This document shows positions 50,271 to 60,317 of a DNA stretch of 64,000 nucleotides, in pieces. The stretch lies in NCBI RefSeq assembly GCF_900172255.1, contig NZ_FWFU01000003.1, forward strand, positions 310,001 through 374,000, given 5' to 3'. Below the pieces are notes generated by a model. It was not told the DNA's origin, ran no database searches, and saw only the letters and a list, made by a program, of their open reading frames with translations. This DNA comes from Roseovarius halotolerans. Lineage in GTDB: Bacteria; Pseudomonadota; Alphaproteobacteria; Rhodobacterales; Rhodobacteraceae. Numbering within the stretch: the first letter of the stretch is position 1; the number at the start of each line of letters is the position of its first letter. The translations under genes and the position numbers were made by a program.

Positions 50271-51035
50271 CTACCACCCGAGCGCAAAAACCTTTATCGG
50301 CATCCAAATGCCCATGAGCATCATCATGAGGTTCTCAGTCAGCGAGATAAAGCCGAGCGGCACGTTGCTGTCGCCGCCGACGCAGGCGCATTTCAGCTCG
50401 CGCTTGTCGACATAGACCGCCTTGAAAACGGACACCGTACCCACCGTTCCGATGAAGAGCGCGACGGGCGCGGAGAGCCAGGTCAGAGCGCCGGCCACCA
50501 TCAGGATACCGGCGAGGGCTTCGCCGAAAGGATAGAGATATCCGTAGCGGACCCAGCGGCGGGCCAGCAGGTCGTAATTCAGGAACATGGTCGAGAAGCT
50601 CTCGACATCCTGAAGCTTCTGGACCGCAAGGAAGCACATCGAGATCGCGATGAACCACTCCGCCGCGCGCAGCGTCAAGATCGCACCGAACGTTGCCCAA
50701 CTCAGGCCTAGGGCCATGAGGAACGCAACCGCGAAGATCGCGATCACTGGCTGGTAGCTGGCTTCGTCCGCGTCCTGCTCCTCTTTTCCGAAATGCTCTC
50801 TCAGATCGTCATACCCCCCGACCCGCGCGCCCCCGATCCAAGTCTGTGGCGTGGTCTCGACACCGTGCTTCTCCATGAAGGCGTCGGTTTCCTCGCGGGT
50901 GTTCAGGTGGTGGTCCTCGACCTCATACCCCTCCCTTTCAAGAAGATCCTTCGACTTCAGGCCATAGGGACAGAGATGACCCGGCATGACCATGCGATAG
51001 AGCTTTGCCGTGCTCGGAGTTGCCTGCCGGTCCAT
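50271..51035 (-). CDS. Glutaredoxin domain fused to MauE/DoxX-like membrane domain
   Basis: 254 aa. Residues ~10-85 form a glutaredoxin with a CPYG active site (GHLCPYGLKSKDLL) and the cis-Pro region TTPQTWIGG. The rest is a four-helix membrane domain with the conserved RWVRYGYLYPFGEALAGILM and, near the end, KCACVGGDSNVP, matching MauE-like proteins, which help form disulfides. So one polypeptide may couple cytoplasmic reductant to a periplasmic thiol partner. Both active-site Cys pairs are intact. It sits 1 bp from the DUF305 gene, forming an operon. Confidence 0.82.
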   Translation of the reverse strand: MDRQATPSTAKLYRMVMPGHLCPYGLKSKDLLEREGYEVEDHHLNTREETDAFMEKHGVETTPQTWIGGARVGGYDDLREHFGKEEQDADEASYQPVIAIFAVAFLMALGLSWATFGAILTLRAAEWFIAISMCFLAVQKLQDVESFSTMFLNYDLLARRWVRYGYLYPFGEALAGILMVAGALTWLSAPVALFIGTVGTVSVFKAVYVDKRELKCACVGGDSNVPLGFISLTENLMMMLMGIWMPIKVFALGW

Positions 51036-51036
51036 G

Positions 51037-51906
51037 TCAGCCCCCGCAGCTGTAGAAGCCGCGGTAGCCGGCGGAGAGACCGGCGTCGACCTCCAGCTTC
51101 ATCGTCGCCTCGACCAGCGTGCTGCCCACCGAGTCAAGCGCCGCCGCGTCCTCGGCGGCGGTGAGACGGATCGACAGACCCTCGATGCCTAGTTCCCCGG
51201 TCGCACCTTGGTCGATCCGCACGAGGTCGCCGCTCAGCTTGACCAGCCCGACGGCCTCGCCATCCACTTCGCCAAGTGCCAGAGAAGCCGGACTGCCAGT
51301 GGTGTAGTTGAAGGTGCAGGCCGCGCCATTGGGCAGAAGCTGAGCGATCTCCTCCTCGGTCAGGAAGCCGGGATCGAGCACGGCGATGTTCGCGGTCGAA
51401 AGGGCTTCGTCGAGGTTCACGATGCGAGGGCTCACGGGTTTCTCAGGCTCGGATACGTCACCCGATGCCTCGATCTCGTTGACGAGATAGCGCATTTCGG
51501 CGATTTCCTTGTCCTGCGCATAGATAATCTCGTCCGCCAGCTTGCGCACCCGGGGATCGGAGATGTTGGCCCTGCTCGACGTCATGATCGCGATCGAATG
51601 GTGCGGGATCATCGCGCGCATGAAACTGGTATCGCCAACCGTCGCCTGGCTGCGCACGAGCCAGAGCGACCCGGCGAAAGCGATGGCAGCTCCCGCGAAA
51701 ATCGCCGTATTGATCGCCTTGCTTGAATACATCGAGAGCATGAAGGCCAGCATAATGATCGCCATCGTCGCGCCCATCAGCAGTGCCATGTAAGCCCGGG
51801 TTTCGGACCAGAAAACGTGGGAAATGAGGTAAGTATTCAGATACATCAGCCCGAACATCACAACCGTGGAGGTCGCGATCATTGCGGCAAATCTCCAATA
51901 TGACAT
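51037..51906 (-). CDS. DUF305 membrane protein with extra C-terminal domain
   Basis: 289 aa. Three or four N-terminal membrane helices, then a DUF305 ferritin-like segment (MRAMIPHHSIAIMTSSRANI, with a HH metal-binding pair, and DEIIYAQDKEIAEMRYLV). The C-terminal ~120 residues (LDEALSTANIAVLDPGFLTEEEI to YSCGG) form a separate domain with Cys residues. DUF305 proteins are common in metal-resistance loci. It precedes the glutaredoxin-MauE gene, with which it is probably co-transcribed. Confidence 0.75.
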   Translation of the reverse strand: MSYWRFAAMIATSTVVMFGLMYLNTYLISHVFWSETRAYMALLMGATMAIIMLAFMLSMYSSKAINTAIFAGAAIAFAGSLWLVRSQATVGDTSFMRAMIPHHSIAIMTSSRANISDPRVRKLADEIIYAQDKEIAEMRYLVNEIEASGDVSEPEKPVSPRIVNLDEALSTANIAVLDPGFLTEEEIAQLLPNGAACTFNYTTGSPASLALGEVDGEAVGLVKLSGDLVRIDQGATGELGIEGLSIRLTAAEDAAALDSVGSTLVEATMKLEVDAGLSAGYRGFYSCGG

Positions 51907-52024
51907 GTCATACTCCTTTTGCTTTGACCGTCGCCCAACACGATAAATCGACGGCTTTCTAGCAAGCCAACGACCTTCCAGCGCTGGAATGTTCCAATTT
52001 TTCGCACGCGAGAATGCAGCGTTC

Positions 52025-52546
52025 CTATTCTTTCGCTCTCGTAACCACGAGAAAGATGGTGGAGGCCGAGCAACTAATTAGGAGAAAGCCATTCAGGGCC
52101 TCGACACCGGCCAGAAAACGCAGATGGTCCGTAGGATAGATATCGCCAAGGCCGAGGGACGAATAGTTGACCAAGGAAAAGTAGAAAACGTCCATGAACG
52201 TGTCGACGTTCTCCTGTTCAAAGCCGCCGATACCCATCAATTCACCAACACTGAAACCGAGGGCGTAAACGCCGACTTCGACTATGTGGGCGGTCGCAAG
52301 GGAATAGAGGGCAAACAAAAAACGCACGGGCTTTGCGAACGGCGCGTGCCCGGTACCATTCATCACTAAGGTCATCGCGCGAACATGCACGAGCCCGCTC
52401 AGGCCGAAAAGGATGATCGCCAGAAGAAGAGCCCAAGCCAAGGCTGCTGATCCGATTACGCCGATTTCCGGCGCATGTCTTCGTCGCGCCGTTTCATGGA
52501 CAGATCGGCCAGGATCGGACAATCCGGGCGATGATCTCCGGCACAT
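52025..52546 (-). CDS. Two-helix ion-channel-like membrane protein
   Basis: 173 aa at most; the start is unsure because the first part overlaps cueR by ~90 bp. In-frame TTG at 52441 would begin at the first membrane helix. Membrane helices at the N-terminus (LAWALLLAIILFGLSGLVHV), middle and end surround a pore-like motif SSLGLGDIYP, close to the TxGYGD selectivity-filter of Ion_trans_2 potassium channels. Channel activity is unproven. It is downstream of cueR on the same strand. Confidence 0.62.
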   Translation of the reverse strand: MCRRSSPGLSDPGRSVHETARRRHAPEIGVIGSAALAWALLLAIILFGLSGLVHVRAMTLVMNGTGHAPFAKPVRFLFALYSLATAHIVEVGVYALGFSVGELMGIGGFEQENVDTFMDVFYFSLVNYSSLGLGDIYPTDHLRFLAGVEALNGFLLISCSASTIFLVVTRAKE

Positions 52547-52875
52547 TCCTCGACAAGATGGGCGAGCGTTGCGCGCATTTCCTTCAACTCTTTGATCTTG
52601 CCGTCGATTCGCTCAAGATGTTGCTTGGCGATCTCCTTTACCTCGGCGCTCGCACGCTCTTCGTCTTCGTAGAGCGCAAGAAGATTGCGGCAATCTTCAA
52701 TTGTGAAACCGAGCGCACGGGCGCGTCCCAGAAACGCGAGCTTGTGCGCGTCACTTTCACGGAACGTGCGATAACCGTTCGAACTGCGCAAGGGCTTGAC
52801 CAGCCCGATATCCTCGTAATAGCGGATCGTCTTGGCTGGCAGGCCCGAAAGGGTGGCGACATCTCCGATATTCAT
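52456..52875 (-). CDS. cueR: CueR, Cu(I)-responsive MerR-family regulator
   Basis: 139 aa. N-terminal winged helix (MNIGDVATLSGLPAKTIRYYEDIGLV) and the metal loop ECAGDHRPDCP, in which two Cys seven residues apart (C-x7-C) match the Cu(I)/Ag(I)/Au(I) site of CueR. It is the likely activator of the promoters at 55435, 55490, 59591 and 59669, each with an over-long spacer. It lies 13 bp after the copA gene, on the same strand, so copper induction also raises its own level. Confidence 0.92.
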   Translation of the reverse strand: MNIGDVATLSGLPAKTIRYYEDIGLVKPLRSSNGYRTFRESDAHKLAFLGRARALGFTIEDCRNLLALYEDEERASAEVKEIAKQHLERIDGKIKELKEMRATLAHLVEECAGDHRPDCPILADLSMKRRDEDMRRKSA

Positions 52876-52888
52876 GTCATGATCCTCC

Positions 52889-55408
<2,520 letters not shown>

Positions 55409-55434
55409 GAACGTCTCCTTCATCTCCTGAAAGA

Positions 55435-55465
55435 TATCTAAGGGCTCCCCCCGCTGGAAGGTCAA
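55435..55465 (-). promoter_or_regulatory. CueR-type promoter of copA
   Basis: On the minus strand TTGACC (55460-55465), a 19-bp spacer with CTTCCAG...GGGAG dyad, then TAGATA (55435-55440). The 19-bp spacer is the mark of MerR-family promoters that need activator twisting. Confidence 0.72.
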
Positions 55466-55489
55466 CAACGTCGGGACATTTTTTCGCCC

Positions 55490-55522
55490 TTGACCTTCCC
55501 ATGCGGGAAGCAGGCATCTAAT
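55490..55522 (+). promoter_or_regulatory. CueR-type promoter of the copZ-like gene
   Basis: TTGACC (55490-55495), perfect dyad CTTCCC-ATGC-GGGAAG (55495-55510), then CATCTAAT with a -10 at 19-21 bp spacing. Divergent from the copA promoter 25 bp away. Confidence 0.7.
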
Positions 55523-55545
55523 GCCGAGAACTGGAGGAAACAGAT

Positions 55546-55752
55546 ATGCGCAGCTTCAAGGTTCCGGATATGAGTTGCGGCCATTGCACCGCAACGATCG
55601 AAAAGGCGATCAAGGCGATAGACCCAACAGCGTCCGTGACCTGCGATACGGGTACGCGGCAAGTCGAGGTTGATAGCGTGCTGAACGAGCACGCCCTGAC
55701 GGAGGCGATCCGAAATGCCGGTTACGGTGTCACGGCTGCTTCGACGACCTGA
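55546..55752 (+). CDS. copZ: CopZ-like copper chaperone
   Basis: 68 aa. A single heavy-metal-associated domain with [14 protein letters not shown] near the N-terminus (Cys-x-x-Cys site) and [12 protein letters not shown], of CopZ/Atx1 size. It would deliver Cu(I) to CopA. GGAGGAAACAG precedes the ATG. Divergent from copA across a shared CueR control region. Confidence 0.9.
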   Translation: MRSFKVPDMSCGHCTATIEKAIKAIDPTASVTCDTGTRQVEVDSVLNEHALTEAIRNAGYGVTAASTT

Positions 55753-55805
55753 AGATCATCGGTGCCGGGCAATTCCGGCGCCAGTTCTCCATCGTCGCAT
55801 GAGGT

Positions 55806-56531
55806 TCATTCCTTTTCGCGGGCCTCATCGACCAAGGCTTCCAGTTGGTCTTGTTCGACCAAACCGGGAACCAGTTTGTCGCCGATCACGAATGACGGTG
55901 TGCCGTTGAAACCCAACGCCTGCGCCAGCCGCATCGATTCGTCGATGTGCGCCTGGACCTCCGGCGCCTCCATGTCCGAACGCAGCTGGTCCACGTCAAG
56001 GCCGATTTCTTCGGCGATCCGCAGGACAGACGCCTCTTGCGCACGTTCCTCCATGCCCATCAACGCCCAGTGGAATTCCTCATACTTGTCCTGATTGCGT
56101 GCCGCCAAGGCTGCCTTCGCCGCAAAGACCGACCCGTCGCCGAGTATCGGCAATTCGCGAAAGACGAGCCGCACATTCGGGTCCGCCTCGATCAAACCTT
56201 CAACCTCCGACATGGCCCTGCGGCAATAGGGACAGTTGTAGTCGAAAAACTCCACAACAGTGACGTCCCCGTCAGGATTGCCCAACACCGGCGCGTTCGG
56301 GGCTTGTTCCAAGAGCTGGCGTTGTTCCTTGAGCACGTCCGCCGTGGCCTCTGCCTGCGCGGTCGCTTCCTGCTGTTCGAGAAGCTGCACCGCTTCCATG
56401 ATGATCTGGGGGTTTTCCAGAATGGCTTCCAAGGCCAGTTCCTTGACGCGTTCCTCGCTCAGCTCCTGTGCGAACGCGGAAAGCGGCAACAGGATGCTCA
56501 CGGCGAGCACTGCCAATCGAAGCGATCTCAT
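55806..56531 (-). CDS. DsbA-family thiol-disulfide oxidoreductase, periplasmic
   Basis: About 241 aa from ATG 56531 (GAGGAG upstream). Signal peptide (LAVLAVSILLPLSAFAQ), then a helical lead (residues 22-75) and a thioredoxin fold with CPYC at 100-103 in EFFDYNCPYC. Cis-Pro in GTPSFVIGDKLVPG. It resembles ScsC/BdbD/Com1-like DsbA proteins, which protect Cys residues under copper stress. It probably pairs with the ScsB-like protein at 60318. Ends near the copZ-like gene, facing it. Confidence 0.88.
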   Translation of the reverse strand: MRSLRLAVLAVSILLPLSAFAQELSEERVKELALEAILENPQIIMEAVQLLEQQEATAQAEATADVLKEQRQLLEQAPNAPVLGNPDGDVTVVEFFDYNCPYCRRAMSEVEGLIEADPNVRLVFRELPILGDGSVFAAKAALAARNQDKYEEFHWALMGMEERAQEASVLRIAEEIGLDVDQLRSDMEAPEVQAHIDESMRLAQALGFNGTPSFVIGDKLVPGLVEQDQLEALVDEAREKE

Positions 56532-56551
56532 TTTCAGTCTCCTCTTTTCTG

Positions 56552-57013
56552 CTATTCCGCTTCGCTGCGGGCGGCCTGGACCTCCCGCTGACGGTCGGGC
56601 CATGTGGATTTGATGAAGGCGAGGATGTTCCATATCTGCGCGTCGGTCAGTTCATCACCGAAACCGGGCATGCCGCTTTGGAAATCAACGCCTTGCTTCG
56701 CGAGGGTCTTCTTTCCGCCAAGCTTGGTGTAGTCGAACAGAACACTATCAGGATGATGCCATGTGTGACCGGTTTCGTCATGCGGGGGTGCGGGCAGGAT
56801 GCCATCCTCTCCGGCGGAGCGCCATCCGGCCTGTCCCTCGAGATCGGACCCGTGGCAAGAGGCGCAATACTCCTGATAGAGTTCTTCGCCCTCGGCGAGA
56901 TCGATAGACTGCGGCGGTTCCGGCGTACCGGATGTCCCTTTCGCCAGCATCCAGGCGCCGACGCCAGCCGCGCCGGCCATGAGCAAAAAGAGGATCAGCC
57001 AGCGTCGCATCAT
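56552..57013 (-). CDS. Membrane-anchored mono-haem cytochrome c
   Basis: About 153 aa from ATG 57013, overlapping the oxidase stop by ATGA. An N-terminal signal-anchor (LILFLLMAGAAGVGAWML), then the haem motif CASCH and an axial Met in SGMPGFGDELT. Class I cytochrome c. It follows the multicopper oxidase directly and may be its electron partner. The longer frame from 57079 is not used. Confidence 0.82.
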   Translation of the reverse strand: MMRRWLILFLLMAGAAGVGAWMLAKGTSGTPEPPQSIDLAEGEELYQEYCASCHGSDLEGQAGWRSAGEDGILPAPPHDETGHTWHHPDSVLFDYTKLGGKKTLAKQGVDFQSGMPGFGDELTDAQIWNILAFIKSTWPDRQREVQAARSEAE

Positions 57014-58401
57014 ATCACCTTCATCCAGGTCATCATGCCCGAGGCCGCGTGGCTGAGCATGTGGCAGTGAAACAGCCAATCGCCGGGATTATCGGCCACG
57101 AAACCGATCGTGCGGGTCTGGCCGCCGAACATCAGGATCGTGTCGCGCAAGGGACCGAGCCTGCCATCCTCGCCGATTTCACGGAAATGCAGCCCGTGCA
57201 GGTGCATCGCGTGGGGAAAGGAAGTATCGTTGTAGATCTGAAGCTTGACCGTTTCGCCCTTCTCGACATCGACAAGCGGGGCATCGGTCATGCCGATCGT
57301 CCCGTTGAACGACCAGAACTGGTTGGCATCCACCAACTCGCGAAAGCTTTTCTTCTCGCCGTTCAGAATCGCGCTTTCGAGCCTGCCCATTGCGCCGCCC
57401 TGCATGTCGAGCCGCACGGCCCTGGCGTCATCGAGGCCGGTCACCTCCATCCCCGGATTGGGCGGCAGCGCGTCCGGTGCATCCCGGCGCGCGGCCGAGG
57501 CCAATCCGGTCACGGGGAAAGCCACCTGCGATGCCGCCTCCTGATCCTCAAGGCGAACGAGATGCGCGGTTTCGTCGGGCGCGGCGGTCACGTCGACGAT
57601 CAGATCGGCCCGCTGACCGGGGCCAAGGACCAGCGCCTCGGCTAGCGGCTCGGGACGGGGCAGCGGCATGCCGTCCAGCGCAACCGTCCAGCCTTCCATG
57701 CCCTGAAGCGACAGCACGAAAATCCTTGCATTGGCCGCGTTGATGAGGCGCAGGCGCAGACGTTCGTGTTGGCGCACCTCCAGGGAAAGGTCGTGCCGGC
57801 CGTTGGTGGCGATGAAATTGCCGCGCCGCCCGGCATGGCTGCGGTCATGGCGCGAGGTGAAGTCCGGGTCGATCTGCGCCGTTTCGGGGTCGAGCAGCCA
57901 ATCATCGAGGATCAGCACCTCTTCCCGATCCAGGTCCGGCGGCTCGGATTCCTCGACGATCAACGCGCCATAGAGCCCGCGCGCCACCTGTTCGGTCGAG
58001 CGGTTATGTGCGTGATACCAGTAGGTTCCGGCATCCGGCGCGGTGAAATCATAGTCGAAGCTTTGCCCCGGCTCGACCGCGGGCTGGGTAAGCCCCGCAA
58101 CGCCATCCATCGCATTGGCGAGGCGAACGCCGTGCCAGTGGACGGAACTAGCCTGAGGCAGTTCGTTCATGAAGCGGCGTTGCAGCCGCGCACCCTGCTG
58201 CAGACGCAACTGAGGGCCGGGCATCGTGCCGCCATAACCCCAGATATCAGTCTCGGGGTAACCTTCCGGCGCCAATTGAACGCTGGCGGTGCGGGCGTCG
58301 AGGGTTTGGAATCCGGACGTTGCGGCATAAAGCCGCTTTGGAAGGGCAAGAGCCGCGGTGGTAGCCGCCCCCTGCATGAGAAAATCGCGTCGCGTTGGCA
58401 T
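57010..58401 (-). CDS. TAT-exported multicopper oxidase family protein
   Basis: 463 aa. Twin-arginine signal PTRRDFLMQGAATTAALALP, then copper motifs VHWHG, YHAHNRS, HAMHLHG and HCHMLSHAASGM. Smaller Met content than the oxidase at 48068; it resembles CumA/CueO/laccase-like enzymes. Two multicopper oxidases in one locus suggest different substrates. It overlaps the downstream cytochrome gene. The 108-bp upstream gap has no CueR box that I could see. Confidence 0.87.
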   Translation of the reverse strand: MPTRRDFLMQGAATTAALALPKRLYAATSGFQTLDARTASVQLAPEGYPETDIWGYGGTMPGPQLRLQQGARLQRRFMNELPQASSVHWHGVRLANAMDGVAGLTQPAVEPGQSFDYDFTAPDAGTYWYHAHNRSTEQVARGLYGALIVEESEPPDLDREEVLILDDWLLDPETAQIDPDFTSRHDRSHAGRRGNFIATNGRHDLSLEVRQHERLRLRLINAANARIFVLSLQGMEGWTVALDGMPLPRPEPLAEALVLGPGQRADLIVDVTAAPDETAHLVRLEDQEAASQVAFPVTGLASAARRDAPDALPPNPGMEVTGLDDARAVRLDMQGGAMGRLESAILNGEKKSFRELVDANQFWSFNGTIGMTDAPLVDVEKGETVKLQIYNDTSFPHAMHLHGLHFREIGEDGRLGPLRDTILMFGGQTRTIGFVADNPGDWLFHCHMLSHAASGMMTWMKVI

Positions 58402-58509
58402 GGAGGGTCCTGTGTTTCAATCGCGGCGATCGCGGCGCCGGCAATCGGGTTCGAAGATCAGGAAATCAGGCCGGAAAGCGACAGTATGCGCCCGGAACCT
58501 GCCGAAGGC

Positions 58510-58965
58510 TCAGTTGATCCCGTTTTCCCTCTGCAATTCACGTACATAGCGGGCGATTAGCTTGACGTCGCCATCGGTCAAACCTTCAACCGGCGGCATG
58601 TTTCCGAAATTCCAATGATGCGCGCGCACACCGTTTTTCGCGGCCATCACGAACGCCATGTCGGAATGGTGGTTCGGTTCGTAGATCTTGTGCACGAGTG
58701 GTGGTGCGACCCCGTTCTGGCCTGCGGCGTTCTTGCCGTGACATTCCGCACATTTCGCCTCGTAGGCCCGCTTGCCCATCTGCGCCTGGTCCGAAAGCTC
58801 CGCCGGCAGCGAAACTTCGACGATGGGCGCGCCCGATTCCAGATCACTGGTGTCGGGTGGGACCATCGAGTGGCCCACCTGCTGGGGTTGCTGCGCGATG
58901 TTCCAGTAGACGACTGCGCCGCCCAACACGAAGAAGGCCAGAATGGCCAGAACTGTCTTGTTCAT
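58510..58965 (-). CDS. Anchored mono-haem cytochrome c
   Basis: 151 aa. N-terminal membrane anchor (TVLAILAFFVLGGAVVYW), haem motif CAECHGKN, and an axial Met in FGNMPPVEGLTDGDV. It ends 108 bp before the oxidase and starts 12 bp after the L,D-transpeptidase gene, so it is probably co-transcribed with that gene. HHSDMAFVMAAKNGVRAHHWNF gives a His-rich face, perhaps for copper or redox partners. Confidence 0.82.
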   Translation of the reverse strand: MNKTVLAILAFFVLGGAVVYWNIAQQPQQVGHSMVPPDTSDLESGAPIVEVSLPAELSDQAQMGKRAYEAKCAECHGKNAAGQNGVAPPLVHKIYEPNHHSDMAFVMAAKNGVRAHHWNFGNMPPVEGLTDGDVKLIARYVRELQRENGIN

Positions 58966-58977
58966 TTGATCCTTACT

Positions 58978-59553
58978 TCAGATAAGTTTGACCTGGGTGC
59001 CGATTGGTGTCCTGTCGAACACTTCGATGATATCTTCGTTGTAGAGACCGATGCAGCCGCTGGAGGATTTGCGACCGATCTTGCGAGTGTCACCGGTGCC
59101 ATGGATGCGGTAGTACTGCCAGGTCAGATGCATGGCACGGACGCCGAGCGGATTTTTGGGGCCGGGGGCGACATAGGACGGCAAGGATGGATCGCGCTCG
59201 CGCATAGACGGGGTAGGCACCCAATCCGGCGCATCGTCCTTGTAGACGATCTCGCTGTAGCCGCGGCGCGTCAACTCGTCGCTCATGGGAACGGAAGTGG
59301 GGTAGACGCGCATTTCGCCGTCAGCCGTCCAATGCTGAAGAACCCGCGTTGTGGTATCCGACAGCAGAATGCCTTTGCCCAGAGAATCGAAATGGTCTTG
59401 CCAATCATGCAACCGGAAAGATGAAATGTTCCGGCGCGCCGGCGCAGCCTCCTGAGCGCGCAGCACGGTTGGTGCCGCAAGCGACACCAGCCCGATGGCC
59501 GAAGCAAACAGAAAGGTCCGCCGGCCCACATTCTTGCAAGACATATCGCCCAT
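58978..59553 (-). CDS. L,D-transpeptidase (YkuD domain), exported
   Basis: 191 aa. A signal with RRTFLFASAIGLVSLAAP (TAT-like) and a YkuD catalytic domain with the motif HGTGD...SSSGCIGLYNED, where Cys is the nucleophile. Such enzymes cross-link peptidoglycan or attach proteins to it. Its CueR-type promoter at 59591-59621 places it in the copper response; cell-wall remodelling under copper stress is known in enterobacteria, where copper also inhibits some of these enzymes. Start at 59553; an ATG at 59544 is possible. Confidence 0.87.
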   Translation of the reverse strand: MGDMSCKNVGRRTFLFASAIGLVSLAAPTVLRAQEAAPARRNISSFRLHDWQDHFDSLGKGILLSDTTTRVLQHWTADGEMRVYPTSVPMSDELTRRGYSEIVYKDDAPDWVPTPSMRERDPSLPSYVAPGPKNPLGVRAMHLTWQYYRIHGTGDTRKIGRKSSSGCIGLYNEDIIEVFDRTPIGTQVKLI

Positions 59554-59590
59554 GGTCTGCCTCCGTGATTCTGGTCCTGCAGCTGAGTGG

Positions 59591-59621
59591 CTTTAACCAC
59601 CTTCCTCCACTGGAGGGTCAA
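59591..59621 (-). promoter_or_regulatory. CueR-type promoter of the L,D-transpeptidase gene
   Basis: Minus strand: TTGACC (59616-59621), 19-bp spacer with the perfect dyad CCTCC-AGT-GGAGG, TTAAAG (59591-59596). Confidence 0.62.
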
Positions 59622-59668
59622 GGGTGGTTCGGATGACAAGAGCGTGAAGTTCGTATCGGTTTGTAACG

Positions 59669-59699
59669 TTGACCTTCCCGCTGGGGAAGCCTTTAGCAG
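59669..59699 (+). promoter_or_regulatory. CueR-type promoter of the small membrane protein gene
   Basis: TTGACC (59669-59674), perfect dyad CTTCCC-GCTG-GGGAAG (59674-59689), TAGCAG (59694-59699) at a 19-bp spacing. Nearly identical to the copZ-like operator. Confidence 0.68.
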
Positions 59700-59725
59700 G
59701 GTTAAAACAACCGAGAGTCGGAACC

Positions 59726-60022
59726 ATGAAGAACACTGAAAGGCCGGATTTATACGAAACCACCGGCAAGTTAATGAAATACGGGATGTGGGCTTGCTGC
59801 GCGATCATGTTGGCACCCATCGTGCTCTATCTTGCGGCGGGTGGCCTTTCGAGCGATCTGACGAACAACGCAATCTTGTTCGCGCCGCTGGTTGTCTGCC
59901 TAGGAGCCCATTTCGCGATGCATCGTGTCTTGGGCAAATCCTGCCATGGTGACGAGAAGAAAAACACCTCCGAGGCCGCGGACAAGCATGCGGCGATTGG
60001 CCGGACGATTGCTCCCGAGTAG
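59726..60022 (+). CDS. Small two-helix membrane protein (DUF2933-like)
   Basis: 98 aa from ATG 59726. Two membrane helices (GMWACCAIMLAPIVLYLAAG; AILFAPLVVCLGAHFAMH), the second ending in HRVLGKSCHGDEKK. Cys and His at the membrane edge (CC, CLGAHFAMH, SCHG) suggest metal binding, and the layout resembles DUF2933 proteins found in metal loci. Expressed from a CueR-type promoter. Overlaps the next gene. Confidence 0.62.
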   Translation: MKNTERPDLYETTGKLMKYGMWACCAIMLAPIVLYLAAGGLSSDLTNNAILFAPLVVCLGAHFAMHRVLGKSCHGDEKKNTSEAADKHAAIGRTIAPE

Positions 60023-60263
60023 GCACCTGCAGAAGTTCGCCGTTCGCGCCGCGGCACTCGTCTCATTGCTTGCGCTCGGGGCCTGTTCGGAGGCGCTCGG
60101 TGCGTGTCGGCAAGATGGTTCAGCGGTGCTGGCAACCCAGGACTTCCAAGCCCATCTTCCAAATGGGTGCACGCTGAACAGATCGCGCCCTGATGGCGTT
60201 GCGGCGATTACCTGTTCCGATGGCCGCGAAGGGTTTCTGGTCGTGCCACCAGAGGGCAACTGA
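59988..60263 (+). CDS. Small lipoprotein of the copper island
   Basis: About 91 aa from ATG 59988, overlapping the end of the preceding gene. Signal peptide with lipobox LALGAC, then a short mature part with four Cys (GACRQDG, NGCTLNR, ITCSDGREG). Start sites further upstream in frame lie within the neighbouring gene. Function unknown; Cys content and context suggest periplasmic thiol or metal handling near ScsB. Confidence 0.6.
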   Translation: MRRLAGRLLPSRHLQKFAVRAAALVSLLALGACSEALGACRQDGSAVLATQDFQAHLPNGCTLNRSRPDGVAAITCSDGREGFLVVPPEGN

Positions 60264-60317
60264 CACGCCTATGGCGCGGCGCGATAGACGAAAGCATTGG
60301 CGAGGGCGGGATACAAT

